From an uncultured Faecalibacterium sp. (GTDB taxonomy: Bacteria > Bacillota > Clostridia > Oscillospirales > Ruminococcaceae), in contig CAJFNF010000033.1 of assembly GCA_904394215.1 (NCBI GenBank), positions 1 through 34,559 on the forward strand: a stretch of 34,559 nucleotides of DNA, in the 5' to 3' direction. The position numbers were made by a program, and so were the translations under genes. Positions 1 through 8,812 of the stretch are shown here, piece by piece. Positions within the stretch are counted from its first letter, which is position 1, and each line of letters starts with the position of its first letter. The notes below the pieces were generated by a model. The model had not been told where the DNA came from, made no database searches, and saw nothing but the letters and a program-made list of their open reading frames with translations.

Positions 1-40
1 TCCGGTGTATATCTCTTGTTTGGCTTCCCTTTTGGCACAA

Positions 41-91
41 TAAAACACCCCATTTGTTTTCAGTATACCATACTGTCTAACAAATGGGGTG
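41..91 (-). terminator. Intrinsic terminator after the pseudokinase gene
   Basis: A 13-base inverted repeat (CACCCCATTTGTT / AACAAATGGGGTG) encloses a second, inner inverted repeat (CAGTAT / ATACTG). Read on the minus strand it is followed by TTTTATT. It lies about 40 bases beyond the pseudokinase stop codon. The stem is AT-richer than the other terminators here. Confidence 0.75.
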
Positions 92-128
92 CAGTTCACT
101 GGGAGGGTCCGGACCTTTTGTTTTGGGT

Positions 129-1823
129 TCAATCGGTGTCCACGCCGCTGGTGTCGATTTCGTCCGAGGGCGCCGAACTGCCGGTGTCCGGGGCGGGGGC
201 GGTGTCGGGGGTGGTGGTGATCTGGACATCCCGGTCCGCCGCGATATACACCACAATGGTGCTGCCCGCCTCCACCATGGTGCCGGGCTCCACGCTGCAG
301 GACACCACACAGCCCGAGGCGTAGGAGCCGTCATTCACCACCATAAAGCAGCTGGGCACCAGGCCCCGGCTCTCCAGCTCCCGGATGGCCCCCTCCTGGG
401 TGAAGCCGATGGTGTTGGGCATCTCCACCATCTGGGGGCCTTTGCTGATCACCAGCCGGATGGTGGAGTTCTCCCCCTCGGTGATGGCGGTGCCGGGGGC
501 GGGGTCCTGGGTCAGGACGGTGCCCGCCGGGGAGCTGTCGCTGTACTCCTCGGTGACATAGAACAGATAGATGCCGGTGTATTCCCGGTTGTTCTGGATC
601 TGGGAGTAGCTCATCCCCACAAAGTTGGGGACATAGTTCACCGTCACCGCGCTGGGGGCGCTGGAGGCCTCGGAAGAGGCGGCGGGGGGCTGCTCGGGCT
701 GCTTCTGGCCCAGCAGGCTCCACAAGGTGAGCAAAGTCAGCACCGCCAGCAGAATCAGGATGCTGGTGAGGATGGCGGTCAGGCTGAGGGAGGGTTTTCC
801 CTTTTTCTCCCGGGCCTTCCGGCGGCCCGCCGCGTAGGCGGTGCGGGCCTCCTCCTCGGCGGCGGTGGGAGAGGACAGGGCCCGGCTCAGCTGGGGCACC
901 GTCTGGATCCGGCGCACCGGGTCCAGCTGCAGCCCCAGGGCCAGGGCGTCGGACACATAGGCCGGCACCGACGGGTTTACCACCCGGGCCTTGGGGTTGG
1001 AATCGGTCACCATCCGCTGGGCCGCCGGCACCGGGCTCTGGCCGCAGACCATCCGGTAAAACACCGCCGACAGGCTGTAGACGTCGGTGTAGCGGCCCTC
1101 AAATTCCACAGCGGAATACTGCTCCGGTGCAGAATAGCCCTCGTACAGCTGGCCGTGGAGGCCGCTGCCGGCGGTCCGCAGGCCGATGGTGGCATAGCCG
1201 GTGAGCCGGGCCCGGCCATTGTCCAGCACCCGGATATTCTCAGGGCAGATGCCCCGGTGGACCAGGCCCACCTGGTGCATGGCCGCCACCCCGTTGAACA
1301 CCGGCTGGAGCATCCGGCAGGCCTCCTCGGGGGAGATGGTCCGGTTCTGCTTGTCCATCCACCGGTCCAGGGGGATGCCGCCGGGGTTCTCCAGCACCGC
1401 ATAGACGGTGTTGTTGGCCTCCACCACGTCCAGCACCGCCTCCAGGCCGGTGGCGGGGGTGATCCGCTGGATGGACCGGTAGAGGTCGGCAAAGTCCATC
1501 CGGGTGGTTTTCAGCAGCACCTCGCTGCCCGGCTTGGGCCGCAGCTGGCAGTCGCTGCCCCGCTCGGCCGACAGGGTGATGGGCAGGTATTCCTTGATGG
1601 TCACCCGGAACCGGCCCTTGTTCTCCACACCCCGGTAGAGGATGCCCTCGCCGTCGATGCTGATCATCTCGCCGATGGTATACCGGCCCGCCAGCAGGGT
1701 GCCCACCGGCAGGGAACCCGACGGGTTCCGCCCTGCAAAGCTGCGCTTGCAATGGGGACAGCTCTGGGCCCCCTCGTTCAGTTCTGCCCTGCAATACGGG
1801 CATAGGATGGTCTGTTCTGCCAT
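129..1823 (-). CDS. Membrane PASTA-domain serine/threonine kinase homologue, probable pseudokinase
   Basis: This 564-residue protein has an N-terminal zinc-ribbon-like segment (CPYC at 8-11, CPHC at 22-25), a kinase-like fold (about 47-320), one membrane helix (about 345-371) and two extracellular PASTA repeats (about 397-462 and 465-529). PASTA kinases such as PrkC/StkP sense muropeptides and control wall growth. The fold is recognisable from lysine 77, the SAPEQ segment (231-235) and TDVYSL (246-251). The catalytic HRD is HRG (189-191), the lysine two positions later is cysteine, and DFG is replaced by TGY (208-210). Loss of both aspartates suggests binding or scaffolding, not phosphotransfer. 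A low-complexity Ala/Ser/Asp/Thr tail ends in DTSGVDTD, matching the tail of the class A PBP at 20380-22935. GGGGGAG precedes the ATG. Only about 30 bases separate the gene from the terminator after yebC, so some readthrough is likely. Confidence 0.88.
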   Translation of the reverse strand: MAEQTILCPYCRAELNEGAQSCPHCKRSFAGRNPSGSLPVGTLLAGRYTIGEMISIDGEGILYRGVENKGRFRVTIKEYLPITLSAERGSDCQLRPKPGSEVLLKTTRMDFADLYRSIQRITPATGLEAVLDVVEANNTVYAVLENPGGIPLDRWMDKQNRTISPEEACRMLQPVFNGVAAMHQVGLVHRGICPENIRVLDNGRARLTGYATIGLRTAGSGLHGQLYEGYSAPEQYSAVEFEGRYTDVYSLSAVFYRMVCGQSPVPAAQRMVTDSNPKARVVNPSVPAYVSDALALGLQLDPVRRIQTVPQLSRALSSPTAAEEEARTAYAAGRRKAREKKGKPSLSLTAILTSILILLAVLTLLTLWSLLGQKQPEQPPAASSEASSAPSAVTVNYVPNFVGMSYSQIQNNREYTGIYLFYVTEEYSDSSPAGTVLTQDPAPGTAITEGENSTIRLVISKGPQMVEMPNTIGFTQEGAIRELESRGLVPSCFMVVNDGSYASGCVVSCSVEPGTMVEAGSTIVVYIAADRDVQITTTPDTAPAPDTGSSAPSDEIDTSGVDTD

Positions 1824-1854
1824 CTGCGCTCCCCCTCTCCGGCGGCTTGCGTAT

Positions 1855-1886
1855 CAAAAAAGCCGGGCCAAAGCTGCGGCCCGGCT
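1855..1886 (-). terminator. Intrinsic terminator after yebC
   Basis: A nine-base-pair stem AGCCGGGCC/GGCCCGGCT with an eight-base loop is followed by six T on the minus strand. It sits just beyond the yebC stop and about 30 bases upstream of the pseudokinase start, so it probably sets the ratio between the two genes. Confidence 0.85.
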
Positions 1887-1898
1887 GGTATGCGGATT

Positions 1899-2636
1899 TT
1901 ATTCCGGCAGATCCTCTTCGTTCTCCAGGCTGTGCCAGACGTTCTGGACGTCGTCGTCGTCCTCCAGAGACTCCAGCAGCTTGCCCATCTGCTTGAGCTG
2001 ATCGGGATCGGTCAGCCGGGTGGTGGTCATGGGCACCATGGCCAGGTCAGCGGAGATGAACTCGTAGCCCTTGGCTTCCAGTGCGTTGCAGACGGCGGAG
2101 AAGTTGTCAGGATCGGTGGTGATCTCGGCGGCGTCCTCCCCTGCATCGAAGTCCTCGGCGCCGGCATCCAGGGCATCCATCATGGCCTCGTCGGCGTCCT
2201 TGTCCTCCAGGGAGATGTCGATGACGCCCTTCTGGGTGAACAGGAAGCCCACACAGCCCAGTGTGCCCAGATTGCCGCCGTTCTTATCAAAGTAGTGGCG
2301 CAGGTCGGCAGCGGTGCGGTTGCGGTTGTCGGTCAGGGTCTCCACCATGACAGCCACGCCGCCGGGGCCGTAGCCCTCGTAGTTGATGGCCTCGTACTCG
2401 GTCTTGTCGCCGCCCTCAGCCTTCTTGATGATACGCTGGATGTTATCGTTGGGAACGCTCATCCGCTTGGCCTTGCTGATCAGGTCGGCCAGCTTGCTGT
2501 TCGAAGCGGGGTTGGGGCCGCCGTTGCGGACAGCCACGCTGATCTCGCGGCCGATCTTGGTGAAAACCTTGGCGCGGGCGCCGTCGGTCTTTTCCTTCTT
2601 GCGCTTGATGTTGTTCCATTTGCTGTGTCCTGACAT
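1899..2636 (-). CDS. yebC: YebC/PmpR family protein (TACO1 homologue)
   Basis: This 245-residue protein has the usual family length. It opens with the hallmark SGHSKWNNIKRKK segment and contains the family's central GYGPGGVAVMVE stretch. YebC proteins are cytoplasmic. They have been described as DNA-binding regulators and, more recently, as translation factors that help ribosomes through proline-rich or other difficult stretches, like mitochondrial TACO1. The start is set by a GAGGAGG ribosome-binding site nine bases upstream of the ATG. A promoter lies about 120 bases upstream and an intrinsic terminator follows directly, so this is probably a single-gene unit with partial readthrough into the pseudokinase. 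Family assignment is secure; the precise cellular role is not fixed by the sequence. Confidence 0.96.
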   Translation of the reverse strand: MSGHSKWNNIKRKKEKTDGARAKVFTKIGREISVAVRNGGPNPASNSKLADLISKAKRMSVPNDNIQRIIKKAEGGDKTEYEAINYEGYGPGGVAVMVETLTDNRNRTAADLRHYFDKNGGNLGTLGCVGFLFTQKGVIDISLEDKDADEAMMDALDAGAEDFDAGEDAAEITTDPDNFSAVCNALEAKGYEFISADLAMVPMTTTRLTDPDQLKQMGKLLESLEDDDDVQNVWHSLENEEDLPE

Positions 2637-2754
2637 GGGATGAGCCTCCTCGTTGTATGTTTCACATGCCGCCTCTCGGCCGGGAATCCCCCGGTGCGGC
2701 GTTCTTTCCCTCTGGTGAAGTCCTGAATCTGTCTTTCATCAGACTTTCTTTTCA

Positions 2755-2783
2755 ATTTTAGCACAAACCAGCGTCTTCTTCAA
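2755..2783 (-). promoter_or_regulatory. Sigma-A-type promoter for yebC
   Basis: Minus-strand TTGAAG, a 17-base spacer and an extended -10 (TGC-TAAAAT). It leaves an untranslated leader of roughly 110 bases before yebC. Confidence 0.65.
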
Positions 2784-2803
2784 GCGGCAGTTTGTGCGCG
2801 GGT

Positions 2804-4264
2804 TTATCCCAGCAGCCGCAGGGCTTTGGGATAGTGGTTTTTCACCCGGCCCCCCGAGACCTTGCCGCCCCCCAGGGGGCAGCCGTCCACCGTGACGCAG
2901 CACCAGCCATTGCCGGCGGCTGCCGCCTCGATCTCCTGGCCCATCAGGTAGGCTTTGCACCGGGGGTCTTCCCGGGTCAGAGGTTCCATGTTGGTGCACC
3001 GGGCCCCGTAGGCGGTGAACAGGTGATGGGCCGGCACAAACCGTCCCTTCTGGAAGGTACCGGCCAGCACCCCCGACCGCAGAATGTGCAGCCCCAGGGG
3101 TGGGCAGGGGGGCACCAGCAGCACCGATTCCCCCAGCACGGCGGCGGGCTTTTCCGTCAGGGCCGGGAAGCAGTCTGCGGCGAAGTCCCGCCAGGCCGCC
3201 AGGATCTGGGCGCTGGAAGCAGCCTCGGGCTTGCCCCGGCCGGCGCCTTTGCCCTTGCCTTTGGGGGCGGCGGGGCGCTTGTCCTGGGCCTTGGCCAGTC
3301 GGGCCAGCCAGGCCGCTTCTTCGGCCGGGCGGCCGGAAGTGTCGGCGTTCCCCGCCTTGACCAGCCGGGCCATGAAGTGGCCTTCGCCCCCCTGGCAGGG
3401 CCAGATCCGCCGCACCAGGCTCACATCCAGGGGCAGGCCCCCGGTGCGGTTTTCCTCACCGGGGCTGCCAAAGGGTGCAAAAGCCCGCTCCATCACGTCG
3501 GCCAGGGCAAACTCCGGGTGGCGTGCCAGGAAGGATGCCACCTGGCCCTCGTCCTCTTCAGGGGCAAAGGTGCAGGTGGAATAGACGATTTCCCCGCCGG
3601 GGGCCAGGGCCGCGGCGGCGCTGTCCAGGATGGAGGACCCCAGGGCCGCGCACTGGGCCACCAGGGCCGCCGAGTGCTGGGCCAGGGCGGCGGGTTCCTT
3701 GCGGAACATCCCCTCCCCCGAGCAGGGGGCGTCCACCAGGATCCGGTCGAAGAACTCAGGCAGGGCCTGGGCAATCCGCTCGGGGCTCTCGTTCAGGACC
3801 ACCCCGTTGGCCACCCCCATCCGTTCCAGGTTGCTTTTCAGGATCTCGGCCCGGGCGGCCACATATTCGTTGGCCACCAGCAGCCCCTCCCCCGCCAGGG
3901 CGGCGGCCAGCTGGCTGGTCTTGCCCCCCGGTGCGGCGCACAGGTCCAGCACCCGCATCCCGGGCTCCACCCCCAGCAGGGGGGCCGCCGAGGAGGCAGA
4001 GGGTTCCTGGGAATAGAACACCCCCGCATGGTGCCAGGGATGCCGTCCCGGCTTGAAGCCGGGGTCCTCCACCAGGAAGCCCGCCCGGCAGAAGGGCGAG
4101 GGGGCCACGGCGAAGTCCACTTCCCGGGCAAAGGTTTCGGGGCTCATCCGCAGGGGCGAGACGGTGACCCCCCGGGCCGCCTGATCGGCAGGGGCAGTGT
4201 ACAGTTTTTCGTAGCGGGAGCCCAGCAGCGCCCGCTCCCGCGCTTCAAAATATTCGGTGGGCAC
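2804..4264 (-). CDS. RsmF/RsmB-family rRNA cytosine-C5 methyltransferase
   Basis: This 486-residue protein is a NOL1/NOP2/sun-type SAM-dependent methyltransferase. The SAM-binding motif LDLCAAPGGKTSQL is at about 106-119. The two cysteines of the m5C mechanism are both present: PCSGEG (Cys181) and TCTF (Cys231). The C-terminal part from about residue 285 fits the RNA-binding region of RsmF-like proteins. The expected reaction is m5C methylation of 16S rRNA; the exact position cannot be read from sequence. The start is a GTG seven bases after AGGAGG, and no ATG nearby fits better. The gene is transcribed alone, divergently from the small plus-strand ORF at 4391. Confidence 0.92.
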   Translation of the reverse strand: MPTEYFEARERALLGSRYEKLYTAPADQAARGVTVSPLRMSPETFAREVDFAVAPSPFCRAGFLVEDPGFKPGRHPWHHAGVFYSQEPSASSAAPLLGVEPGMRVLDLCAAPGGKTSQLAAALAGEGLLVANEYVAARAEILKSNLERMGVANGVVLNESPERIAQALPEFFDRILVDAPCSGEGMFRKEPAALAQHSAALVAQCAALGSSILDSAAAALAPGGEIVYSTCTFAPEEDEGQVASFLARHPEFALADVMERAFAPFGSPGEENRTGGLPLDVSLVRRIWPCQGGEGHFMARLVKAGNADTSGRPAEEAAWLARLAKAQDKRPAAPKGKGKGAGRGKPEAASSAQILAAWRDFAADCFPALTEKPAAVLGESVLLVPPCPPLGLHILRSGVLAGTFQKGRFVPAHHLFTAYGARCTNMEPLTREDPRCKAYLMGQEIEAAAAGNGWCCVTVDGCPLGGGKVSGGRVKNHYPKALRLLG

Positions 4265-4390
4265 AGGATTCCCTCCTTGTGACAGTGCATAAAGCCGGCC
4301 CAGCCGGCCAAACTATGACCAGCGGGGACAACCGCCCCCGCAGAATAGGCGACCACAACCTGACCACAATCCGAAAGGAGCAATCAAATC

Positions 4391-4570
4391 ATGGAAAATC
4401 GCAGCAATTATGTGAAGAATCAGTCTGGCACCCAGTCCAGCAGCAAGAACTGCCGGACCACCAGCTCCACCAACGAGCACAAGCACCCCAACCAGTACAC
4501 CAAGGGCGCTGACGACGAGGGCGCTCAGAACACCAAGAGCACCAAGACCAGCAGCAAGAACTGCCGCTGA
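4391..4570 (+). CDS. Small hydrophilic protein with a repeated SSKNCR motif (59 aa)
   Basis: A 59-codon ORF follows AAAGGAG spaced eight bases from its ATG and ends in TGA, with a strong terminator about 70 bases later. The product is rich in Asn, Ser, Thr, Lys and Gln, with no hydrophobic segment. The hexapeptide SSKNCR occurs twice: at 17-22 and as the last six residues. Its only two cysteines lie in these repeats, which hints at a disulfide, metal binding or dimerisation. It is on the strand opposite to its neighbours and has its own ribosome-binding site and terminator, which supports real expression. I do not recognise the family and assign no function. Confidence 0.75.
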   Translation: MENRSNYVKNQSGTQSSSKNCRTTSSTNEHKHPNQYTKGADDEGAQNTKSTKTSSKNCR

Positions 4571-4639
4571 TCCCGGCATGATCCGGGGAACTGACGGCTC
4601 CCCGGGCGCATCTTCCCTTCCCTGACCTTTCACACACCA

Positions 4640-4696
4640 GAAAAGCCCGCTGCCTCCCCCAGCACGGAACCCCGTGCGGGAAGCAGCGGGCTTTTT
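4640..4696. terminator. Bidirectional intrinsic terminator
   Basis: A long hairpin has outer arms AAAAGCCCGCTGC and GCAGCGGGCTTTTT around an inner CAGCACGG/CCGTGC stem. T-runs occur on both strands. It lies between the convergent 59-residue ORF (plus) and mini-RNase III (minus) and serves both. Confidence 0.9.
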
Positions 4697-4732
4697 CCGC
4701 GGGCGCCCCCAGGCGCCGGCGGGTGCATCCAG

Positions 4733-5149
4733 TCAGTTGGCGGGGGCGGCCGGGTCATACCCGGTCCACAGCGCCTCAAACAGGGTCTCGATCCGGGCGG
4801 TGTTCCCCTGGAGGTACAGCCAGCCCAGCAGGCACTCAAAGCCGGTGGAAGCCCGGTATTCCTCGGGGGTGGCGTGTTTCGAGACAGCCGCCCGGCTGGC
4901 GTTGCGGCCCCGCTTGAACATGTCCAGTTCCTCGGGGGTGAACAGCGGCTCCAGCAGCTGCTCCTCCCGGAACTGGGCCCGGGCCGATACATATTTGATC
5001 TTCTCGGCGTTCAGCTTGCCGGGGGCCAGCCGGTGATACTCCACCAGGCGCCGGCGCACCAGCAGTTCCAGCACGCTGTCCCCCACAAAGGCCAGGGCCA
5101 GGGGGCTGATCTCACGCAGGTCGATCTTCCCGGAAGGTGTTTTGTCCAT
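4733..5149 (-). CDS. mrnC: Mini-ribonuclease III
   Basis: This 138-residue protein is a stand-alone RNase III catalytic domain with no double-stranded RNA-binding domain, as in B. subtilis MrnC, which matures 23S rRNA. The first catalytic motif is ALAFVGDSVLELLVRR, with the acidic residue in GDSV. The second is TGFECLLGWLYLQGN, with its glutamate. The ATG follows a GGGAGGG site and lies only 15 bases after the obg stop codon, so the two genes are co-transcribed. MrnC normally acts with help from ribosomal protein L3. The usual neighbour, cysS, is absent here; the link is to obg. Confidence 0.94.
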   Translation of the reverse strand: MDKTPSGKIDLREISPLALAFVGDSVLELLVRRRLVEYHRLAPGKLNAEKIKYVSARAQFREEQLLEPLFTPEELDMFKRGRNASRAAVSKHATPEEYRASTGFECLLGWLYLQGNTARIETLFEALWTGYDPAAPAN

Positions 5150-5164
5150 GACGGTGCCCTCCCT

Positions 5165-6448
5165 TTAGAAGATATAGTCGAACTGGTAATCGCCGATCAG
5201 GATGGTGTCGTTTTCCTCCACGCCCTTTTCCACCAGGGCGTCCAGGATGCCGCTCTCCCCCAGCTGGCGCTGGAAGAACTGCAGGCTCTCGTAGTCGTCC
5301 ACGTTGCTGCCGTCCAGGATCCGCTCCAGCCAGGGGGCGTCCACCGACCAGCGGTGGGCTTCCAGCCGGGTGATGGTGAAGTCCCGGCTGCCGGCCTTGA
5401 CCTCCGGCTTCTTGTACTCGGCGGCAAACACCGGCACCGGCGGGATGTCCTTCAGCCGGTTGTACACCAGGCCGGGCAGGGCCTTGACCCCCTGCATGGT
5501 GGAGGCCGAAATGGGGACAAAGGTCAGGCCCTTGCCCTCGATATACCGGCGGAAAGCGTCGATCTGCTCCTGGGTGGCCAGGTCGCACTTGTTGCCCACC
5601 ACAATCTGGGGCCGGGCTGCCAGGGCGGGACTGAATTTGGCCAGCTCCTGGTTGATCTTCTCGAAGTCGTCGATGGGGTCCCGGCACTCGCTGCCCGACA
5701 CGTCCACCACATGGAGCAGCAGACGGCACCGCTCCACGTGGCGCAGGAAGTCATGGCCCAGGCCGACGCCCTCGCTGGCGCCCTCGATCAGGCCGGGGAT
5801 GTCGGCGCAGACAAAGCTGGCGCCCTCCCCCACCGACACCACCCCCAGGGTGGGCACCAGGGTGGTAAAGTGATAGTTGGCGATCTTGGGCCGGGCTGCG
5901 CTGATGGTGGAAATCAGGGTGGACTTGCCCACGTTGGGGAAGCCGATCAGGCCCACATCGGCGATCAGTTTCAGCTCCAGGGTCACCTGGATGTCCTCAC
6001 CCGGCATGCCGGGCTTGGCGAACTTGGGCACCTGGCGGGTGGGGGTGGCAAAATGGGCGTTGCCATAGCCGCCCCGGCCGCCCTTGGCCACCACCACGGG
6101 GTCGTGGGTGGACAGGTCGGCAATCACCAGCCCGCTGGCGGCGTCCTTGATGACGGTGCCCATGGGCACCTTGATGACCAGGTCGGGGGCGTTGGCGCCG
6201 TGGCAGTTGCTGCCCCGGCCGGGGCCGCCCTCCTGGGCCGTGTATTTGCGCTTGTAGCGGAAATCCATCAGGGTGGACAGGTTGTCGTCCACCACAAAGA
6301 CGATGTTGCCGCCCCGGCCGCCGTCGCCGCCGTCGGGGCCGCCCGCCGCCACGAATTTTTCCCGGTGGAAGCTGACCGCCCCGTCGCCGCCCTTGCCCGC
6401 GTGGAGCCAGATGGTGGCGATATCAATAAAATTTGTCTGTACTGCCAT
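5165..6448 (-). CDS. obg: Obg family ribosome-assembly GTPase
   Basis: This 427-residue protein has three parts: the glycine-rich Obg fold (1-158), the GTPase domain (about 160-335) and the C-terminal OCT domain (about 350-427). GTPase motifs are GFPNVGKS (169-176), DIPGLIEGA, NKCD and SAST. Obg binds the 50S subunit late in assembly and links growth to the stringent response. The reading frame is open 25 codons further upstream, but the start at 6448 has AAAAGGAG nine bases before it and begins MAVQTNFID as in the family. Obg normally follows rpmA in one operon. Here a terminator lies between them, so readthrough or a weak local promoter must supply expression. Confidence 0.96.
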   Translation of the reverse strand: MAVQTNFIDIATIWLHAGKGGDGAVSFHREKFVAAGGPDGGDGGRGGNIVFVVDDNLSTLMDFRYKRKYTAQEGGPGRGSNCHGANAPDLVIKVPMGTVIKDAASGLVIADLSTHDPVVVAKGGRGGYGNAHFATPTRQVPKFAKPGMPGEDIQVTLELKLIADVGLIGFPNVGKSTLISTISAARPKIANYHFTTLVPTLGVVSVGEGASFVCADIPGLIEGASEGVGLGHDFLRHVERCRLLLHVVDVSGSECRDPIDDFEKINQELAKFSPALAARPQIVVGNKCDLATQEQIDAFRRYIEGKGLTFVPISASTMQGVKALPGLVYNRLKDIPPVPVFAAEYKKPEVKAGSRDFTITRLEAHRWSVDAPWLERILDGSNVDDYESLQFFQRQLGESGILDALVEKGVEENDTILIGDYQFDYIF

Positions 6449-6546
6449 GTGTTTCTCCTTTTCTCTCTGCCCTGCCAGGGCAGGGGGCTGCAGGATGGTG
6501 CCGGGCCCGCTGCGGGCCCGCAAGCATCAGGCAAAAATGTCGGTAC

Positions 6547-6578
6547 ACAAAAGAGCCGGGCCAAACGGTCCGGCTCTT
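6547..6578 (-). terminator. Intrinsic terminator between the L21/L27 ORF and obg
   Basis: A stem AAGAGCCGG/CCGGCTCTT with a short loop is followed on the minus strand by TTTTGTGT. The lower stem resembles the terminator after yebC (shared AGCCGGGCCAAA). It may act as a partial terminator that lowers obg expression relative to the ribosomal proteins. Confidence 0.75.
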
Positions 6579-6607
6579 CGATCTGCAGTTCTCAGGTCCT
6601 TGGGAAG

Positions 6608-7084
6608 TTACTGCTTGACGCTGCACTTCTTGCCGGACTTGCCCACACGCTCAAAACGGACGGTGCCGTCCACCAGAGCGAACAGGGTGTCATCGCTGCC
6701 CTTGCCAACGTTGTCACCCGGCTGAATGTGGGTGCCGCGCTGCCGGACCAGGATGTTGCCGGCCAGAACCTTCTGCCCATCGGCACGCTTCACGCCCAGA
6801 CGCTGGGCCATGGAGTCGCGGCCGATGCGGCGAGCACTGTGCTTCTTGGGACGATAGGTGATGATGTTCAGCTTCTTGCCCTTGCCATTCTTGATGACCT
6901 TGGCGGTGACAGAAGCGCCCTCCACGACGGGAGCACCAACCTTAACCGAGCCTTCCTCGCCCACAGCGAGGACCTGATCGAACTTCACTTCGGAGTCAGC
7001 CTCAACGTCCAGCTTCTCAATGTAGACGATGTCGCCCTGCTCCACGCGGTACTGCTTACCGCCGGTAACGATGATTGCGTACAT
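6608..7084 (-). CDS. In-frame L21-L27 ribosomal protein fusion (possible deletion product)
   Basis: Residues 1-88 are ribosomal protein L21 ([14 protein letters not shown] at the start, PKK..RRIG near residue 88). Residues 89-158 are L27, beginning at [16 protein letters not shown] and continuing through [10 protein letters not shown] and TLFALVDG. The join is at codons 88/89. Missing are the conserved L21 end (HRQPYT region) and the first 20 or so residues of L27, including the arm that reaches the peptidyl-transferase centre. In Firmicutes a small gene, prp, whose protease trims L27, usually lies between the two; it is absent here. The ATG at 7084 is preferred to one three codons upstream because AAAAGG touches the earlier ATG. 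This could be a genuine fusion, but a deletion or assembly error of roughly 400-500 bases is more likely. Confidence 0.85.
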   Translation of the reverse strand: MYAIIVTGGKQYRVEQGDIVYIEKLDVEADSEVKFDQVLAVGEEGSVKVGAPVVEGASVTAKVIKNGKGKKLNIITYRPKKHSARRIGRDSMAQRLGVKRADGQKVLAGNILVRQRGTHIQPGDNVGKGSDDTLFALVDGTVRFERVGKSGKKCSVKQ

Positions 7085-7166
7085 GTGTTTCATCCTTTTC
7101 TCTGTACTCGCTGGCCGTCAAGGCAGGCCCGGATCCGGGCCATTTCAGGCGCCTACGCCAAGCGGC
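7085..7166 (-). promoter_or_regulatory. Leader of the L21/L27 transcript, possible L21 autoregulatory leader
   Basis: The roughly 80-base untranslated leader contains a perfect 16-base palindrome (GGCCCGGATCCGGGCC, 7126-7141) and an AAAAGG ribosome-binding site. Firmicute rplU genes often carry an autoregulatory L21 leader. The position fits, but I cannot confirm the consensus by eye. Confidence 0.35.
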
Positions 7167-7172
7167 TGATAT

Positions 7173-7201
7173 AGTATAACAGAATTTTGGGGTCTTTGCA
7201 A
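7173..7201 (-). promoter_or_regulatory. Sigma-A promoter for the L21/L27 ORF
   Basis: Minus-strand TTGCAA, a 17-base spacer and TATACT. It lies about 90 bases upstream of the L21 start in an otherwise non-coding stretch (7085-7308). Confidence 0.8.
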
Positions 7202-7308
7202 GGGGATTTTTCGATTTTCCGGCAATTCTTTTTGCCTTGCAGCGTACTTTCGGCCTTTTCGCCGCCCTTCCGGGGCAGGCTTTCCCCGGGAGAGGCTGCG
7301 CCCCAGCC

Positions 7309-7349
7309 AAAAAACTGCCGCCCGGCGGGAAACCCCTGCCGGGCGGCAG
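7309..7349 (-). terminator. Intrinsic terminator of the beta-glucoside operon
   Basis: CTGCCGCCCGGC and its complement GCCGGGCGGCAG form a 12-base-pair stem followed by six T on the minus strand. It lies about 35 bases after the phospho-beta-glucosidase stop codon. Confidence 0.9.
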
Positions 7350-7384
7350 TCATGTTCAGGGTCCAGAGCCCTTCCGGGCCGATA

Positions 7385-8806
<1,422 letters not shown>

Positions 8807-8812
8807 TCAGAG

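Noticed and set aside
6448..6523. N-terminal extension of Obg by 25 codons
   Set aside because: The extension is not like the family, and a well-placed AAAAGGAG precedes the ATG at 6448.
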